Part shown: positions 9,271 to 17,403 of the stretch, one piece after another
How the letters are laid out: every line of letters begins with the position of its first letter
How positions within the stretch are numbered: position 1 is the first letter of the stretch
NCBI RefSeq assembly: GCF_014384905.1
Contig: NZ_JACRSV010000001.1
Span: 434,001 to 498,000 of the forward strand
Direction of reading: 5' to 3'
From: Fumia xinanensis
Lineage (GTDB): Bacteria > Bacillota > Clostridia > Oscillospirales > Ruminococcaceae
Length of the DNA stretch: 64,000 bases
Program-made: the position numbers and the translations under genes
The notes under the pieces: generated by a model
The model's database searches: none
What the model was told of the DNA's origin: nothing
The model's input: the letters and a program-made list of their open reading frames with translations, nothing else

Positions 9271-9306
9271 GGCGGAAAAATTTTTCGTTATCCGCCGCAT
9301 ATTATA
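9271..9306 (-). promoter_or_regulatory. Promoter -10 and 5' hairpin of the alpha-galactosidase gene
   Basis: On the minus strand TATAAT lies at 9306-9301. The predicted transcript then starts almost at once with GGCGGA, an A/T-rich loop region, and TCCGCC (arms at 9292-9297 and 9271-9276 in plus numbering). Such a 5'-terminal stem can protect mRNA or act as an operator. The -35 is poor. The rest of the 9252-9477 gap shows no gene. Confidence 0.4.
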
Positions 9307-9477
9307 GTAAACTCAGTGTACCGTGAATTTTATCGAAATACAAGATGTTTTTTTCACAAGAAACTGCACAATTTTACTATGATGACCGCTCAGATGGATA
9401 TTTTACAACCTATCTTTTAAAAATCCAAGCAAAAAGGGTAGAATATCCACTGTAGTTTTTTTAAGGAGAGGGTAGAG

Positions 9478-10068
9478 ATGACATACGGTTATGCGCGAGT
9501 ATCCAGTAAAGATCAAAACGAGGACCGTCAGCTTTTGGCACTGGCCCAATTCGGCGTCCCACCGAAACAAATATTTGTAGACAAGCAGAGCGGAAAGGAT
9601 TTTGATCGTCCCGCTTATCAGAAAATGCTGCGGAAATTAAAAGAAGGCGATCTGCTCGTCATGAAGAGCATTGATCGCCTGGGAAGAAACTATGAGGAAA
9701 TTTTAGATGAATGGAAAAAAATTACCCGAGATAAAGGGGTAGACGTATACATCATGGATATGCCCCTGCTGGATACCCGTCGGGGAAAAGACCTATTGGG
9801 AACATTTATCAGCGATTTGGTATTACAGCTTCTTTCCTTTGTAGCGGAAAACGAACGGGAAAATATTCGCCGTAGACAAGCAGAAGGAATTCAGGCCGCA
9901 AAACTGCGGGGTGTGAAATTTGGGCGCCCAGAGTTGCCGATACCGGATGAATTTGAAGATATTTGTTCCAGTTGGAGGGAGGGGAAGTATACAGCACAGG
10001 AAGCAGCTCGTTTGCTGGGCTTTTCGGTGACAACTTTATACCGAAAATCAAAAATATTGGAAAAATAA
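9478..10068 (+). CDS. Serine recombinase (resolvase/invertase family)
   Basis: A 196-residue small serine recombinase. YARVSSKDQ at residues 5-13 carries the catalytic Ser9, and IDRLGRNYEEI is the conserved arginine helix region. Residues about 100-140 form the long E helix, and EAARLLGFSVTTLYRK at the end is the helix-turn-helix that binds DNA. The length fits Pin/Hin-type invertases and transposon resolvases. No transposase or inverted crossover pair was recognised nearby, so its target is unknown. AAGGAG at 9462 precedes the ATG. A small unknown gene follows 300 bp downstream. Confidence 0.88.
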   Translation: MTYGYARVSSKDQNEDRQLLALAQFGVPPKQIFVDKQSGKDFDRPAYQKMLRKLKEGDLLVMKSIDRLGRNYEEILDEWKKITRDKGVDVYIMDMPLLDTRRGKDLLGTFISDLVLQLLSFVAENERENIRRRQAEGIQAAKLRGVKFGRPELPIPDEFEDICSSWREGKYTAQEAARLLGFSVTTLYRKSKILEK

Positions 10069-10366
10069 GGATTTTAATATTGTAATTTTAATAAATAATT
10101 GAGCTATTTATGCACATGTTTTCTAAAATAATTGTATTATTTTGTTTCAAAAAGTACACATAAAAATTGACATTTTTATGTGTCATTAAAGGAGCCATGG
10201 ATTTTTTTAGATTGAAAATATTATAACACTTTCCTAAAACATTGTCAATTTATAGGAAAAAATGGGCAAATGTTATAATAACTATAAATGGGACAAGAAA
10301 AAACTAGTTATGTACAAAATTTTCACAAAGTGTACTTTTTGGATGGCCTTGCCAGGAGGAAAAAAG

Positions 10367-10600
10367 ATGAAGACTGATTTGCTGGATGAGCTGGCCCTGA
10401 AATTGGGCTGCAGTTATCTGTCGGATTTGAAATGCGCACAAAACCTCCAAAAAATACAGGCACTCCTTGAAAGGATGGGTCCTGAGGAATTTTCTATTAA
10501 GGAATGGGACTATGTGTTAAGTTATCTGCTGGATAGAGAGGTGTACGTGCAGACTCCTGCGGAGGCGGCCGCTGTTTTGTCTCTAGATAAAACAGAGTAA
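10367..10600 (+). CDS. Small hypothetical protein after the recombinase gene
   Basis: A 77-residue, mostly helical, acidic protein with no family I recognise. The start is chosen from AGGAGG at 10354-10359, seven bases before the ATG; the frame also opens further upstream but without a ribosome binding site. Its Leu-rich heptads suggest a helical bundle. It is followed by a strong terminator. The AT-rich gap of about 300 bp before it (10069-10366) holds no other gene; TTGACA-like segments there are not in clear promoter spacing. Its proximity to the recombinase may be chance or a functional pair. Confidence 0.55.
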   Translation: MKTDLLDELALKLGCSYLSDLKCAQNLQKIQALLERMGPEEFSIKEWDYVLSYLLDREVYVQTPAEAAAVLSLDKTE

Positions 10601-10616
10601 ATAAAAATGTTAAAAT

Positions 10617-10647
10617 CCCCCGGATGAGATGTCTCATCCGGGGGTTC
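10617..10647. terminator. Strong terminator
   Basis: CCCCCGGATGAGA and TCTCATCCGGGGG form a perfect 13-bp stem, with TTCTTT after it and an A-rich stretch before it. It lies between convergent genes and can stop both. Confidence 0.85.
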
Positions 10648-10665
10648 TTTGTGACAAAATTCAAT

Positions 10666-11673
10666 TTATAGTCCGTTGGGATTTTTAGCAGTAAAGTTCC
10701 AGGAATCTATACACATCTCTTCTACGCCTCTCTGCGCCTGCCAGCCCAAGACTTCTTTGGCCTTAGCGGGATCGGCGTAGCATTCGGCGATATCGCCGGG
10801 ACGGCGGGGGGCAATTTTGTAGTTGACTTTTTTTCCGCTGGCTTTTTCGAAGGCCTCTACCATCTGGAGGACGGAATATCCGGTGCCGGTTCCCAGATTG
10901 TAAGCATCTACTCCCTTGTCTTTACGGACTTTGGCCAATGCTTTCAAGTGACCCAGTGCCAGATCCACTACATGAATATAATCGCGGACGCCGGTCCCGT
11001 CTATGGTGTCGTAGTCGTTTCCGTAGACTGATAGACACTCGAGTTTCCCGGAAGCGACTTGAGCAATATAGGGGAGCAGGTTGTTGGGAATACCATTAGG
11101 ATCTTCTCCGATGCGGCCGCTTTTATGAGCGCCAATGGGGTTAAAGTACCGCAGCAGGGCGATGGACCAGTCTTTATCAGCCACATACAGGTCGCGGAGG
11201 ATGTCTTCAATCATCAGCTTGGTAGAGCCGTAAGGATTGGTGGTGGACAGAGGAAAATCCTCCCGGATAGGCACCGATTTTGGCGCGCCATAAACGGTAG
11301 CGGAAGAACTGAATACCAGCCTTTTCACACCATATTGCTCCATCAGCTCACAGAGAATTAATGTGCCGGTGATGTTGTTGTGATAATAAAGAAGAGGTTT
11401 TGACACGCTCTCGCCCACCGCTTTCAGGCCAGCAAAGTGGATGACAGCGTCGATTTCATTTTGCTGGAAGACTTTTTCCAGACTTTCTTTATCCAGCAGG
11501 TCGACTTCATAGAATTTAAAATCTTTTCCAGTGATTTCCCGGATGCGGTTTAAAGCTTCTGGCTTTGAGTTTACAAAGTTGTCAACGATGACCACTTCTT
11601 CTCCTTCATTTAAGAGTTCTACGCAGGTGTGAGAACCGATGTACCCGGCTCCGCCCGTTACTAATACTGCCAT
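10666..11673 (-). CDS. galE: UDP-glucose 4-epimerase
   Basis: GalE interconverts UDP-galactose and UDP-glucose in the Leloir pathway and supplies UDP-galactose for polysaccharides. With the start at 11673 the protein has 335 residues. The NAD-binding glycine motif VTGGAGYIGSH is at residues 5-15. The extended SDR catalytic triad is Ser124, Tyr148 and Lys152 in NPYGSTK. AGGAGG eight bases before ATG 11673 decides the start; the open frame continues upstream to 11769 without one. A textbook promoter lies at 11720-11748. It is probably monocistronic. Confidence 0.96.
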   Translation of the reverse strand: MAVLVTGGAGYIGSHTCVELLNEGEEVVIVDNFVNSKPEALNRIREITGKDFKFYEVDLLDKESLEKVFQQNEIDAVIHFAGLKAVGESVSKPLLYYHNNITGTLILCELMEQYGVKRLVFSSSATVYGAPKSVPIREDFPLSTTNPYGSTKLMIEDILRDLYVADKDWSIALLRYFNPIGAHKSGRIGEDPNGIPNNLLPYIAQVASGKLECLSVYGNDYDTIDGTGVRDYIHVVDLALGHLKALAKVRKDKGVDAYNLGTGTGYSVLQMVEAFEKASGKKVNYKIAPRRPGDIAECYADPAKAKEVLGWQAQRGVEEMCIDSWNFTAKNPNGL

Positions 11674-11719
11674 AGGGATACCTCCTGTTACAATAGTCGT
11701 AATTCTTTTTCCGATTTTC

Positions 11720-11748
11720 AGTATAGTTGTTTTCGATCCACTCGTCAA
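11720..11748 (-). promoter_or_regulatory. Sigma-A promoter of galE
   Basis: On the minus strand TTGACG (11748-11743), a 17-bp spacer and TATACT (11725-11720) are near consensus. The start codon is 47 bp downstream. Confidence 0.8.
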
Positions 11749-11889
11749 CCGTTTGGGAAGATAATCCATAAAATTTAAAAGGACAGAGATGATATTTTAA
11801 GGTTTGCTACAATTTATATAATGACGATCCGCTCTTTTTTATATGATAAAACTGTTGGCAACAAATATTCAGGAAATCTTCTTAATTTT

Positions 11890-12215
11890 TCGTCCATATT
11901 ATGGTATAATAAACACAATCAACGAAGGTTTTCTGTGAAAACCTTCGGTCGCATAAATGCGGCTTGCCAAAACAAGGTGATTTGACATTGCGTTTATTTT
12001 ATCATTATCCGGTTCTGCCAAAGCAGAACTACGGTGGGTAAACCCGCCTACAAATTCCTGCGGAATTTGCGGATATGGTATAATAACCTCACAAGCAAAT
12101 AACGAAGCTGTTTGCAAAGCGCCTAAAAGGAGTTTTTGTCCCGCTACCGCGGGAGATGTGAGAGCATTGTATCATAATTCACAAAAGGCTAAGACTTTTG
12201 TTGGGCCATGCCCGC
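11890..12215. repeat. Array of short perfect hairpins in the galE-yfmF gap
   Basis: The 720-bp gap between galE and yfmF holds no convincing gene. It contains at least seven compact inverted repeats: an 11-bp perfect stem with a 3-base loop at 11923-11947, GTTCTGC/GCAGAAC at 12012-12029, GGTGGG/CCCGCC at 12033-12048, CAAATTCC/GGAATTTG at 12051-12069, CCCGC/GCGGG at 12140-12153, CAAAAG/CTTTTG at 12182-12200 and GGGC/GCCC at 12203-12213. GGTATAATAA occurs twice, at 11903 and 12077. The layout suggests REP-like or retired mobile DNA rather than one riboswitch. A 72-codon minus-strand frame across it appears spurious. Confidence 0.5.
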
Positions 12216-12242
12216 TATCGTTGATTTCGTCCACTGAATTTA

Positions 12243-12308
12243 TGATATAATATCCACAAATAGTAAACTGATGGTGAAAATTTTGCAGAGCAACACTTTT
12301 TTGTGGAT
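12243..12308 (+). promoter_or_regulatory. Extended -10 promoter and leader stem of yfmF
   Basis: TGATATAAT (12243-12251) is an extended -10. Directly after it ATCCACAAA (12252-12260) pairs perfectly with TTTGTGGAT (12300-12308), closing a loop of about 39 bases in the leader, 90 bases before the gene. Confidence 0.45.
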
Positions 12309-12396
12309 GACTATTACAAACATTTGAGCAACAGCCTTATTCGAATATTGTTTGGCATCCTTTTTAGGAAGTCTTTGAAAGGATATGATTCTTAGA

Positions 12397-13680
12397 ATGA
12401 AGGAAACATTTTTGCGGGAGCCTATAGGCGATCACGTCTATTTCGGTAGCGTCCGGGATGAGCGATATAAAACCAATCTTCTTGCTGTCAACCTAATCCT
12501 GCCGCTGCGCAGAGAAACTATGACAGGAAATGCATTAGTCCCCATGATTCTGGAAAAAGGATATGAGGACTATCCGACTTTTCAGGCTTTTTCCAAAAAG
12601 CTCAATTTGATGTACGGTGCGTCTGCGGGAAGCTCCATATCGAAAATAGGGGACAAAGCTGTCTTGACGCTGATGATGTCTGTCATCGACGACAACTACG
12701 CCTTAAGTGGTGAGCTGTTATTAAAGGAAAGCGCTGAAGTTCTCATGGGAATGCTTCTCCGTCCAGCTATGAAGAAAGGCCTGTTTGACGAAAAAACGCT
12801 CATGCTCCAAAAACAGTACCTCATCGACACCATTGAGTCGGAAATCAACGACAAACGCCGGTATGCCCTAATGAAAACTGTTTCTCTCATGTTCGAGGGC
12901 GAGGCTTTTGGGGAGGATCGGTTCGGTACTGTAGAGGGAGTCAAAGCTATCACAGCGGAAGAAACCGCCGCCGCATACCGCCGCATCATCGACGAGGCGA
13001 CGGTGGAAATCCTTCATGTAGGCATGGGAGATCCTTCCTGTGCCAAAGAGGTGTGTAAAAAGGCATTTGCCGGCTTGACACGCCATCCGGCTGATTTTGC
13101 AGAGACGGAGATCCAAATCGGTTCCGGAGAGGTGAAAAACGTCATTGAGCGGTTTAATGTGACCCAATCGAAACTCTGTCTGGGGTTCAAAACCGATGTT
13201 AAGCCGGACAGTACGCTATTAAATCCCATGCGGATGGCAGTTGCAATTCTGGGCGGCACCCCGACTTCCAAACTTTTCCTCAACGTGCGAGAGAAAAAGA
13301 GCCTGTGCTACTACTGCGCCGCCCGGTTTGACCGGACTAAGGGCATTATGATGATTGACAGCGGCGTAGAGCACGATAAGATTGACGAGGCCAAAGAAGC
13401 CATTTTGGAGCAGCTTCAGGCGGTTTGTGATGGGGATTTTACCGACACCGACATGGAGTTTGCGTCGTTAAGCCTCCAGAACAGCTTTCGCTCCATGGGC
13501 GAGAGCGCCTATTCCATGGAGCTTTACTACCTGACGCAGACGGTTTTAGGCCTCAGCGGCACACCGGAAGAACAGAGCGAAGCCATCGCCAAGGTTCAAA
13601 AACACGAAATCATAGAGGCGGCCAAGCATATCCGCCTACACACCGTTTACCTGCTCACCGGCGAGAACGTGAAGCGGTAG
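12397..13680 (+). CDS. yfmF: M16 peptidase-like protein YfmF (no zinc motif)
   Basis: A 427-residue M16 (insulinase-fold) protein without the HxxEH zinc motif, the usual state of the regulatory half of bacterial M16 pairs. It lies 17 bp before the motif-bearing partner, so the two very likely form a heterodimer. Family members next to yfmH are named for an association with modification of elongation factor P. Motifs such as GGTPTSKLFLNVREKKSLCYYC are typical of the C-terminal M16 domain. AAAGGA at 12378-12383 is too close to the first ATG (12385), so the in-frame ATG at 12397 is preferred, though either is possible. Confidence 0.85.
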   Translation: MKETFLREPIGDHVYFGSVRDERYKTNLLAVNLILPLRRETMTGNALVPMILEKGYEDYPTFQAFSKKLNLMYGASAGSSISKIGDKAVLTLMMSVIDDNYALSGELLLKESAEVLMGMLLRPAMKKGLFDEKTLMLQKQYLIDTIESEINDKRRYALMKTVSLMFEGEAFGEDRFGTVEGVKAITAEETAAAYRRIIDEATVEILHVGMGDPSCAKEVCKKAFAGLTRHPADFAETEIQIGSGEVKNVIERFNVTQSKLCLGFKTDVKPDSTLLNPMRMAVAILGGTPTSKLFLNVREKKSLCYYCAARFDRTKGIMMIDSGVEHDKIDEAKEAILEQLQAVCDGDFTDTDMEFASLSLQNSFRSMGESAYSMELYYLTQTVLGLSGTPEEQSEAIAKVQKHEIIEAAKHIRLHTVYLLTGENVKR

Positions 13681-13697
13681 AAAGGAAGGAATTGCTG

Positions 13698-14981
13698 ATG
13701 AAAAAAACCGTGGTTCAAAGCCCACGTATCCATGAGCAGTATATCCGCATGGAGCACGAGTCGGGGCTCACCATTTTGCTTTATCCCATGAAGGGGTTTT
13801 CTACCGCCTACGCCCTCTTTGGCACCAAATACGGCTCGGTAGACAACTGCTTCAAGACTGGGGACGACGCTGATTTCGTTACGGTGCCCGACGGCATCGC
13901 TCATTTTTTGGAGCACAAGCTTTTCGAGAGCGAAGACGGGGACGCATTCACCCTTTTTGCCAAGACCGGAGCGGAGGCCAACGCCTTTACCTCCTTTGAC
14001 AAGACCTGTTACCTCTTTTCCTGTGCTGACAACTTTGAGGAGTCGTTAAAGGCTCTTGTCACCTTCGTACAGGCCCCCTACTTTACCCAGCAGACGGTGG
14101 AGAAAGAGCAGGGGATTATCGGGCAGGAGATCCGGATGTATGAGGACCTCCCCAGCTGGCGAGTCATGTTCAATTTGCTGGAAGGGCTGTACGTCAACAA
14201 CGCGGTCAAGGTGGACATCGCCGGGACGGTGGAGAGTATTGCCAAAATCGACGCGGATCTTCTATACCGCTGTTACCATACCTTCTATAACCTCTCCAAT
14301 ATGGTCATCGCCGTGGCGGGGAATTTCGATCCGGAGACTGCAGAAAACATCATTGTAGACGGACTCAAGGAATCGAAGCCCGTTTCCATTGAACGAAAAG
14401 GCTACGACGAGCCCCGGGAGGCAAACAAAAAAGAAGTGGTTCAAAACCTGGATGTGGCGATTCCGCTGTTCTATTTCGGCTACAAGGTGGAACCTGCTGA
14501 TGGGGCGATGGACGGGCTCAAGCAGCAGATTGAACTGGAAATCCTTTTGGACGTTTTGGCAGGGCCCACCTCCGATTTCTACAACGAAATGTACCGGGAG
14601 GGCTTATTAAACGCAAACTTCGGCACCGAAGTGTTCGGCGGGCGCGGATTCCTGGCTACTATGCTGGGCGGCGAGTCAAAAGATCCGAGGGCGGTTTTGG
14701 CGGCTTTTAATAAAATGATTGCCGAAAAGAAGCAGAGCGGACTTTCGGAGGAGGATTTCCTCTCCTGCCGCAACGCCCTTTACGGCAAGGCACTTAAAGG
14801 CATCAACGATGCGGAGAACACAGCGACTGCTATGCTTTCCTACGAGATGATGGACGTAGGGCTGTTCGACATGATGGAAGTTATTGCCGACACTGCCTTT
14901 TCCGATGTTGAAAAACGCTTCGCCTCGGATTTCGATGAGGTCTGCCAGTCCCTTTCCATCGTTTACCCAAACCAGAAATAA
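13698..14981 (+). CDS. yfmH: M16 family zinc peptidase YfmH
   Basis: The active partner of the M16 pair. With the ATG at 13698 the protein has 427 residues. The inverted zinc motif HFLEH is at residues 69-73 (His69, Glu72, His73), with a downstream Glu-rich helix that should give the third ligand. The C-terminal half is the second M16 domain. GGAAGGA at 13684-13690 places the start at 13698 rather than the TTG at 13692. It is expected to process a peptide or protein together with YfmF inside the cell. lgt and folD follow closely, suggesting one transcript. Confidence 0.9.
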   Translation: MKKTVVQSPRIHEQYIRMEHESGLTILLYPMKGFSTAYALFGTKYGSVDNCFKTGDDADFVTVPDGIAHFLEHKLFESEDGDAFTLFAKTGAEANAFTSFDKTCYLFSCADNFEESLKALVTFVQAPYFTQQTVEKEQGIIGQEIRMYEDLPSWRVMFNLLEGLYVNNAVKVDIAGTVESIAKIDADLLYRCYHTFYNLSNMVIAVAGNFDPETAENIIVDGLKESKPVSIERKGYDEPREANKKEVVQNLDVAIPLFYFGYKVEPADGAMDGLKQQIELEILLDVLAGPTSDFYNEMYREGLLNANFGTEVFGGRGFLATMLGGESKDPRAVLAAFNKMIAEKKQSGLSEEDFLSCRNALYGKALKGINDAENTATAMLSYEMMDVGLFDMMEVIADTAFSDVEKRFASDFDEVCQSLSIVYPNQK

Positions 14982-15010
14982 TTCCCTGACAAAATTTATA
15001 CGAACAGGAC

Positions 15011-16120
15011 GTGAAACAATTGAACACAGTTGAATTCCCCGGCCTTGGCCTCACCTTCCACCTGAACCGGGTGGCGTTTCAGATCGGAAATCTATCGGTT
15101 ACCTGGTACGGAATCCTCATTACCCTTGGAATCCTGCTGGCCATGGCTTTTGCCCTGAGCCAATGCAAAAAATTCGGTGTCATCCCCGACAAGCTCATTG
15201 ACGTGGTGCTGGGCGGCGTCGTCGGCGGTATCGTCGGCGCGCGGCTTTACTACGTTGCTTTCAGTTGGGATACCTTCAAGAACGATTTGGGCTCTATCAT
15301 CAAGACTTGGGAAGGCGGCATGGCAATTTACGGTGGACTCATCGGCGCGATTTTGGTGGGGGCCCTCATCGTCAAGCTCCGCAAAATGAAGCTGCTTCCG
15401 GTCCTCGACATCGCCTGTATGGGTTTTCTCATCGGACAGGCCATCGGGCGCTGGGGCAATTTCGTCAATGTGGAGGCGTTCGGCTCCAACACCAGCCTCC
15501 CTTGGGGTATGACCGGCGAACGGGTCACCTCCTATCTCAGTAATTCCGCCAATGTGGAGACGCTCAGTAAGCTGGGGGTTACCGTAGACGCACTGGCGTC
15601 GGTTCACCCCTGTTTCCTTTATGAGTCCCTCTGGTGCGCTCTGGGCTTCTTGCTGCTTTTCTTATACAGCAAGCACCGCAAATTCGACGGTGAGCTCTTT
15701 TTGATGTACACCGCCTGGTATGGCTTGGGTCGCGGCGTCATCGAGGGCCTTCGTACCGACAGCCTGCTCCTTGGGAGCATCCGTGTTTCCCAGCTGCTTG
15801 CTTTTATCTTAGTGGTTGTCGCTGTGATTGTCTGGTTGGCAGTTCGCTCCAAGATCAAACGGGCCCACGACGAGAATTACCTGAAGCTCTACGTTAAAAC
15901 CGAGGCCTATCAAAATGAAGTGGCGGCCTACGAGGAAAAACAGGCAAAGAAAAAGAACAAGAAAACCGGCAATGCTACACTGACCGAGGAACCTGCCGCT
16001 GATTCCACTTCAGATGAATCGGCGACAGAGATCAAAGAGCTGGAAAGCGATACCGATCCTGCAGAAGACACTGCGGACAGTAACGACGACACTACAGGGG
16101 AGGACAACACCGATGAGTAA
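15011..16120 (+). CDS. lgt: Prolipoprotein diacylglyceryl transferase
   Basis: Lgt moves diacylglycerol from phosphatidylglycerol to the lipobox cysteine of prolipoproteins, the first step of lipoprotein maturation in the membrane. Several hydrophobic helices are visible. The family signature IGRWGNFVNVEAFG is near residues 150-163 and HPCFLYESLW is present. The last 70 or so residues are a highly charged extension (Lys-rich, then Asp/Glu/Thr/Ser), longer than in most Lgt proteins and probably cytosolic and disordered. The start is a GTG at 15011; a TTG at 15020 is better spaced from AGGA and is also possible. It overlaps folD by 8 bases. Confidence 0.93.
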   Translation: MKQLNTVEFPGLGLTFHLNRVAFQIGNLSVTWYGILITLGILLAMAFALSQCKKFGVIPDKLIDVVLGGVVGGIVGARLYYVAFSWDTFKNDLGSIIKTWEGGMAIYGGLIGAILVGALIVKLRKMKLLPVLDIACMGFLIGQAIGRWGNFVNVEAFGSNTSLPWGMTGERVTSYLSNSANVETLSKLGVTVDALASVHPCFLYESLWCALGFLLLFLYSKHRKFDGELFLMYTAWYGLGRGVIEGLRTDSLLLGSIRVSQLLAFILVVVAVIVWLAVRSKIKRAHDENYLKLYVKTEAYQNEVAAYEEKQAKKKNKKTGNATLTEEPAADSTSDESATEIKELESDTDPAEDTADSNDDTTGEDNTDE

Positions 16121-16967
16121 ACGAATCGACGGAAAACAAATTTCAGAACAGGTGAAGGATCGAGTCAGCGGGCAGGTAGCCGCTCTCAAAGAGAATGGAG
16201 TGACTGTTGGTCTCGCGGTAGTTATCGTGGGCCAGGACCCAGCTTCCAGGGTTTACGTCAACAACAAAAAGAAGGCCTGCGCCCGCTGCGGCATAGAATC
16301 ATATGAATACGCCCTCCCGGAGGAAACCACCGAGGAAGAACTGTTGGCTTTGGTGGATGAACTAAACCGGGATCCTAAAGTCAATGGGATTTTGGTGCAG
16401 CTTCCGGTACCGAAGCAGATCGACGACCACAAGGTTATCGCTGCTATTTCGCCGGAAAAGGACGTGGATGCCTTCCACGCGGTCAACGTGGGCAAAATCA
16501 TGATCGGCGACTTTGATTTCCTGCCATGTACCCCATCCGGATGTATGGAGCTTATTGATTCCACCGGAGTGGACATCGCCGGCAAAAACTGCGTCGTTAT
16601 CGGCCGCAGCAACATCGTCGGCAAGCCTATGGCAATGCTGCTCCTCCACCGTAACGGCACAGTGACCATCTGCCATTCTAAGACCAAAAATCTCCCCGAA
16701 ATCTGCAAAAATGCTGATATTCTGGTAGCTGCCGTTGGACGTGCAAAATTCGTCACTGCTGATATGGTCAAAGAGGGAGCCGTGGTCATCGACGTGGGCA
16801 TGAACCGGGACGAGAACGGCAAGCTCTGCGGCGACGTGGATTTTGAGGCAGTCAAAGACATCGCTGGATACATCACTCCTGTTCCCGGCGGCGTGGGCCC
16901 CATGACCATCGCCACCTTGATGCAGAACACCGTCACCGCGGCGAAAATTCAGCATAACATTCAGTAA
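16113..16967 (+). CDS. folD: Methylenetetrahydrofolate dehydrogenase/cyclohydrolase FolD
   Basis: A bifunctional one-carbon enzyme that interconverts 5,10-methylene- and 10-formyl-tetrahydrofolate, using NADP. The 284 residues are standard. YVNNKKKACARCGIES carries the catalytic lysine of the YxxxK type. QLPVPKQID, DVDAFHAVNVG and PCTPSGCMELI form the folate site, and GRSNIVGKPMA is the nucleotide-binding loop. GGGGAGGA at 16097-16104 selects the ATG at 16113, inside the end of lgt, so translation is probably coupled. Confidence 0.96.
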   Translation: MSKRIDGKQISEQVKDRVSGQVAALKENGVTVGLAVVIVGQDPASRVYVNNKKKACARCGIESYEYALPEETTEEELLALVDELNRDPKVNGILVQLPVPKQIDDHKVIAAISPEKDVDAFHAVNVGKIMIGDFDFLPCTPSGCMELIDSTGVDIAGKNCVVIGRSNIVGKPMAMLLLHRNGTVTICHSKTKNLPEICKNADILVAAVGRAKFVTADMVKEGAVVIDVGMNRDENGKLCGDVDFEAVKDIAGYITPVPGGVGPMTIATLMQNTVTAAKIQHNIQ

Positions 16968-17403
16968 GGCGGCATATATTTAGCCTTGCAGATACGTGAG
17001 AGATTCTCCATAGAAAACTGAATTTGTAAAAAACAGCGGAATCACGCTGCTTAGAAAGGTATTGAAGTTTTCTTTGGTGTGGGAATAAGACGAAAAATGA
17101 ATTCCGTTGACATTGTCAGCGGAATTTATTATAATATATCCGTAATAAATACAATTGCCAAAAATTTATCTTATCGTGATAAAATTACTATGTACTAAAA
17201 GGAAAAATTCTTCATAACGGCAGGGTTTGAAACCTTTTTGCCAGTAAGTGTGATTTTTTTACGGAGCCAGTGCTCCGACAGCAATAGAGCAACTCCATGA
17301 TAGCTTCACAGAAGATGCTGTCCAATCGTAATAAAAATGGGCGTTTATGCGAAAGAGCGACAGTCTTCATCCGCGGCTTTGCGGAAATTAGGAGGTGACA
17401 GGC
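16968..17403 (+). other. Gap with a long, structured leader
   Basis: No gene is seen in these 436 bases. After the promoter at 17107-17135 there is a leader of about 260 nt before the pseudokinase start. It has small hairpins: GGCA/TGCC with GGTTT/AAACC near 17219-17243, GGAGC-CAGT-GCTCC near 17262-17276 and CCGC/GCGG near 17371-17384. I do not match them to a known riboswitch. The stretch could hold a small RNA or leader regulation. Confidence 0.4.
17101..17135 (+). promoter_or_regulatory. Consensus promoter overlapped by a 25-bp inverted repeat
   Basis: TTGACA (17107-17112), a 17-bp spacer and TATAAT (17130-17135) make a perfect sigma-A promoter. ATTCCGTTGACA (17101-17112) and TGTCAGCGGAAT (17114-17125) form an inverted repeat with 11 of 12 positions matching, covering the -35. 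That is the expected place for a repressor operator. The same repeat could also form a weak folD terminator hairpin, since TTTATT follows. Confidence 0.6.

Noticed and set aside
11899..12117. A 72-codon minus-strand frame in the hairpin array
   Set aside because: It spans several perfect palindromes and reads both arms of each; it is better explained as repeat DNA.
16253..16955. Two long minus-strand frames across folD
   Set aside because: Shadow frames of a GC-rich coding region; Ser/Thr- and Asp/Val-rich make-up without motifs.
17142..17403. A known riboswitch in the pseudokinase leader
   Set aside because: I could not match the hairpins to any riboswitch consensus; left as an unexplained leader.
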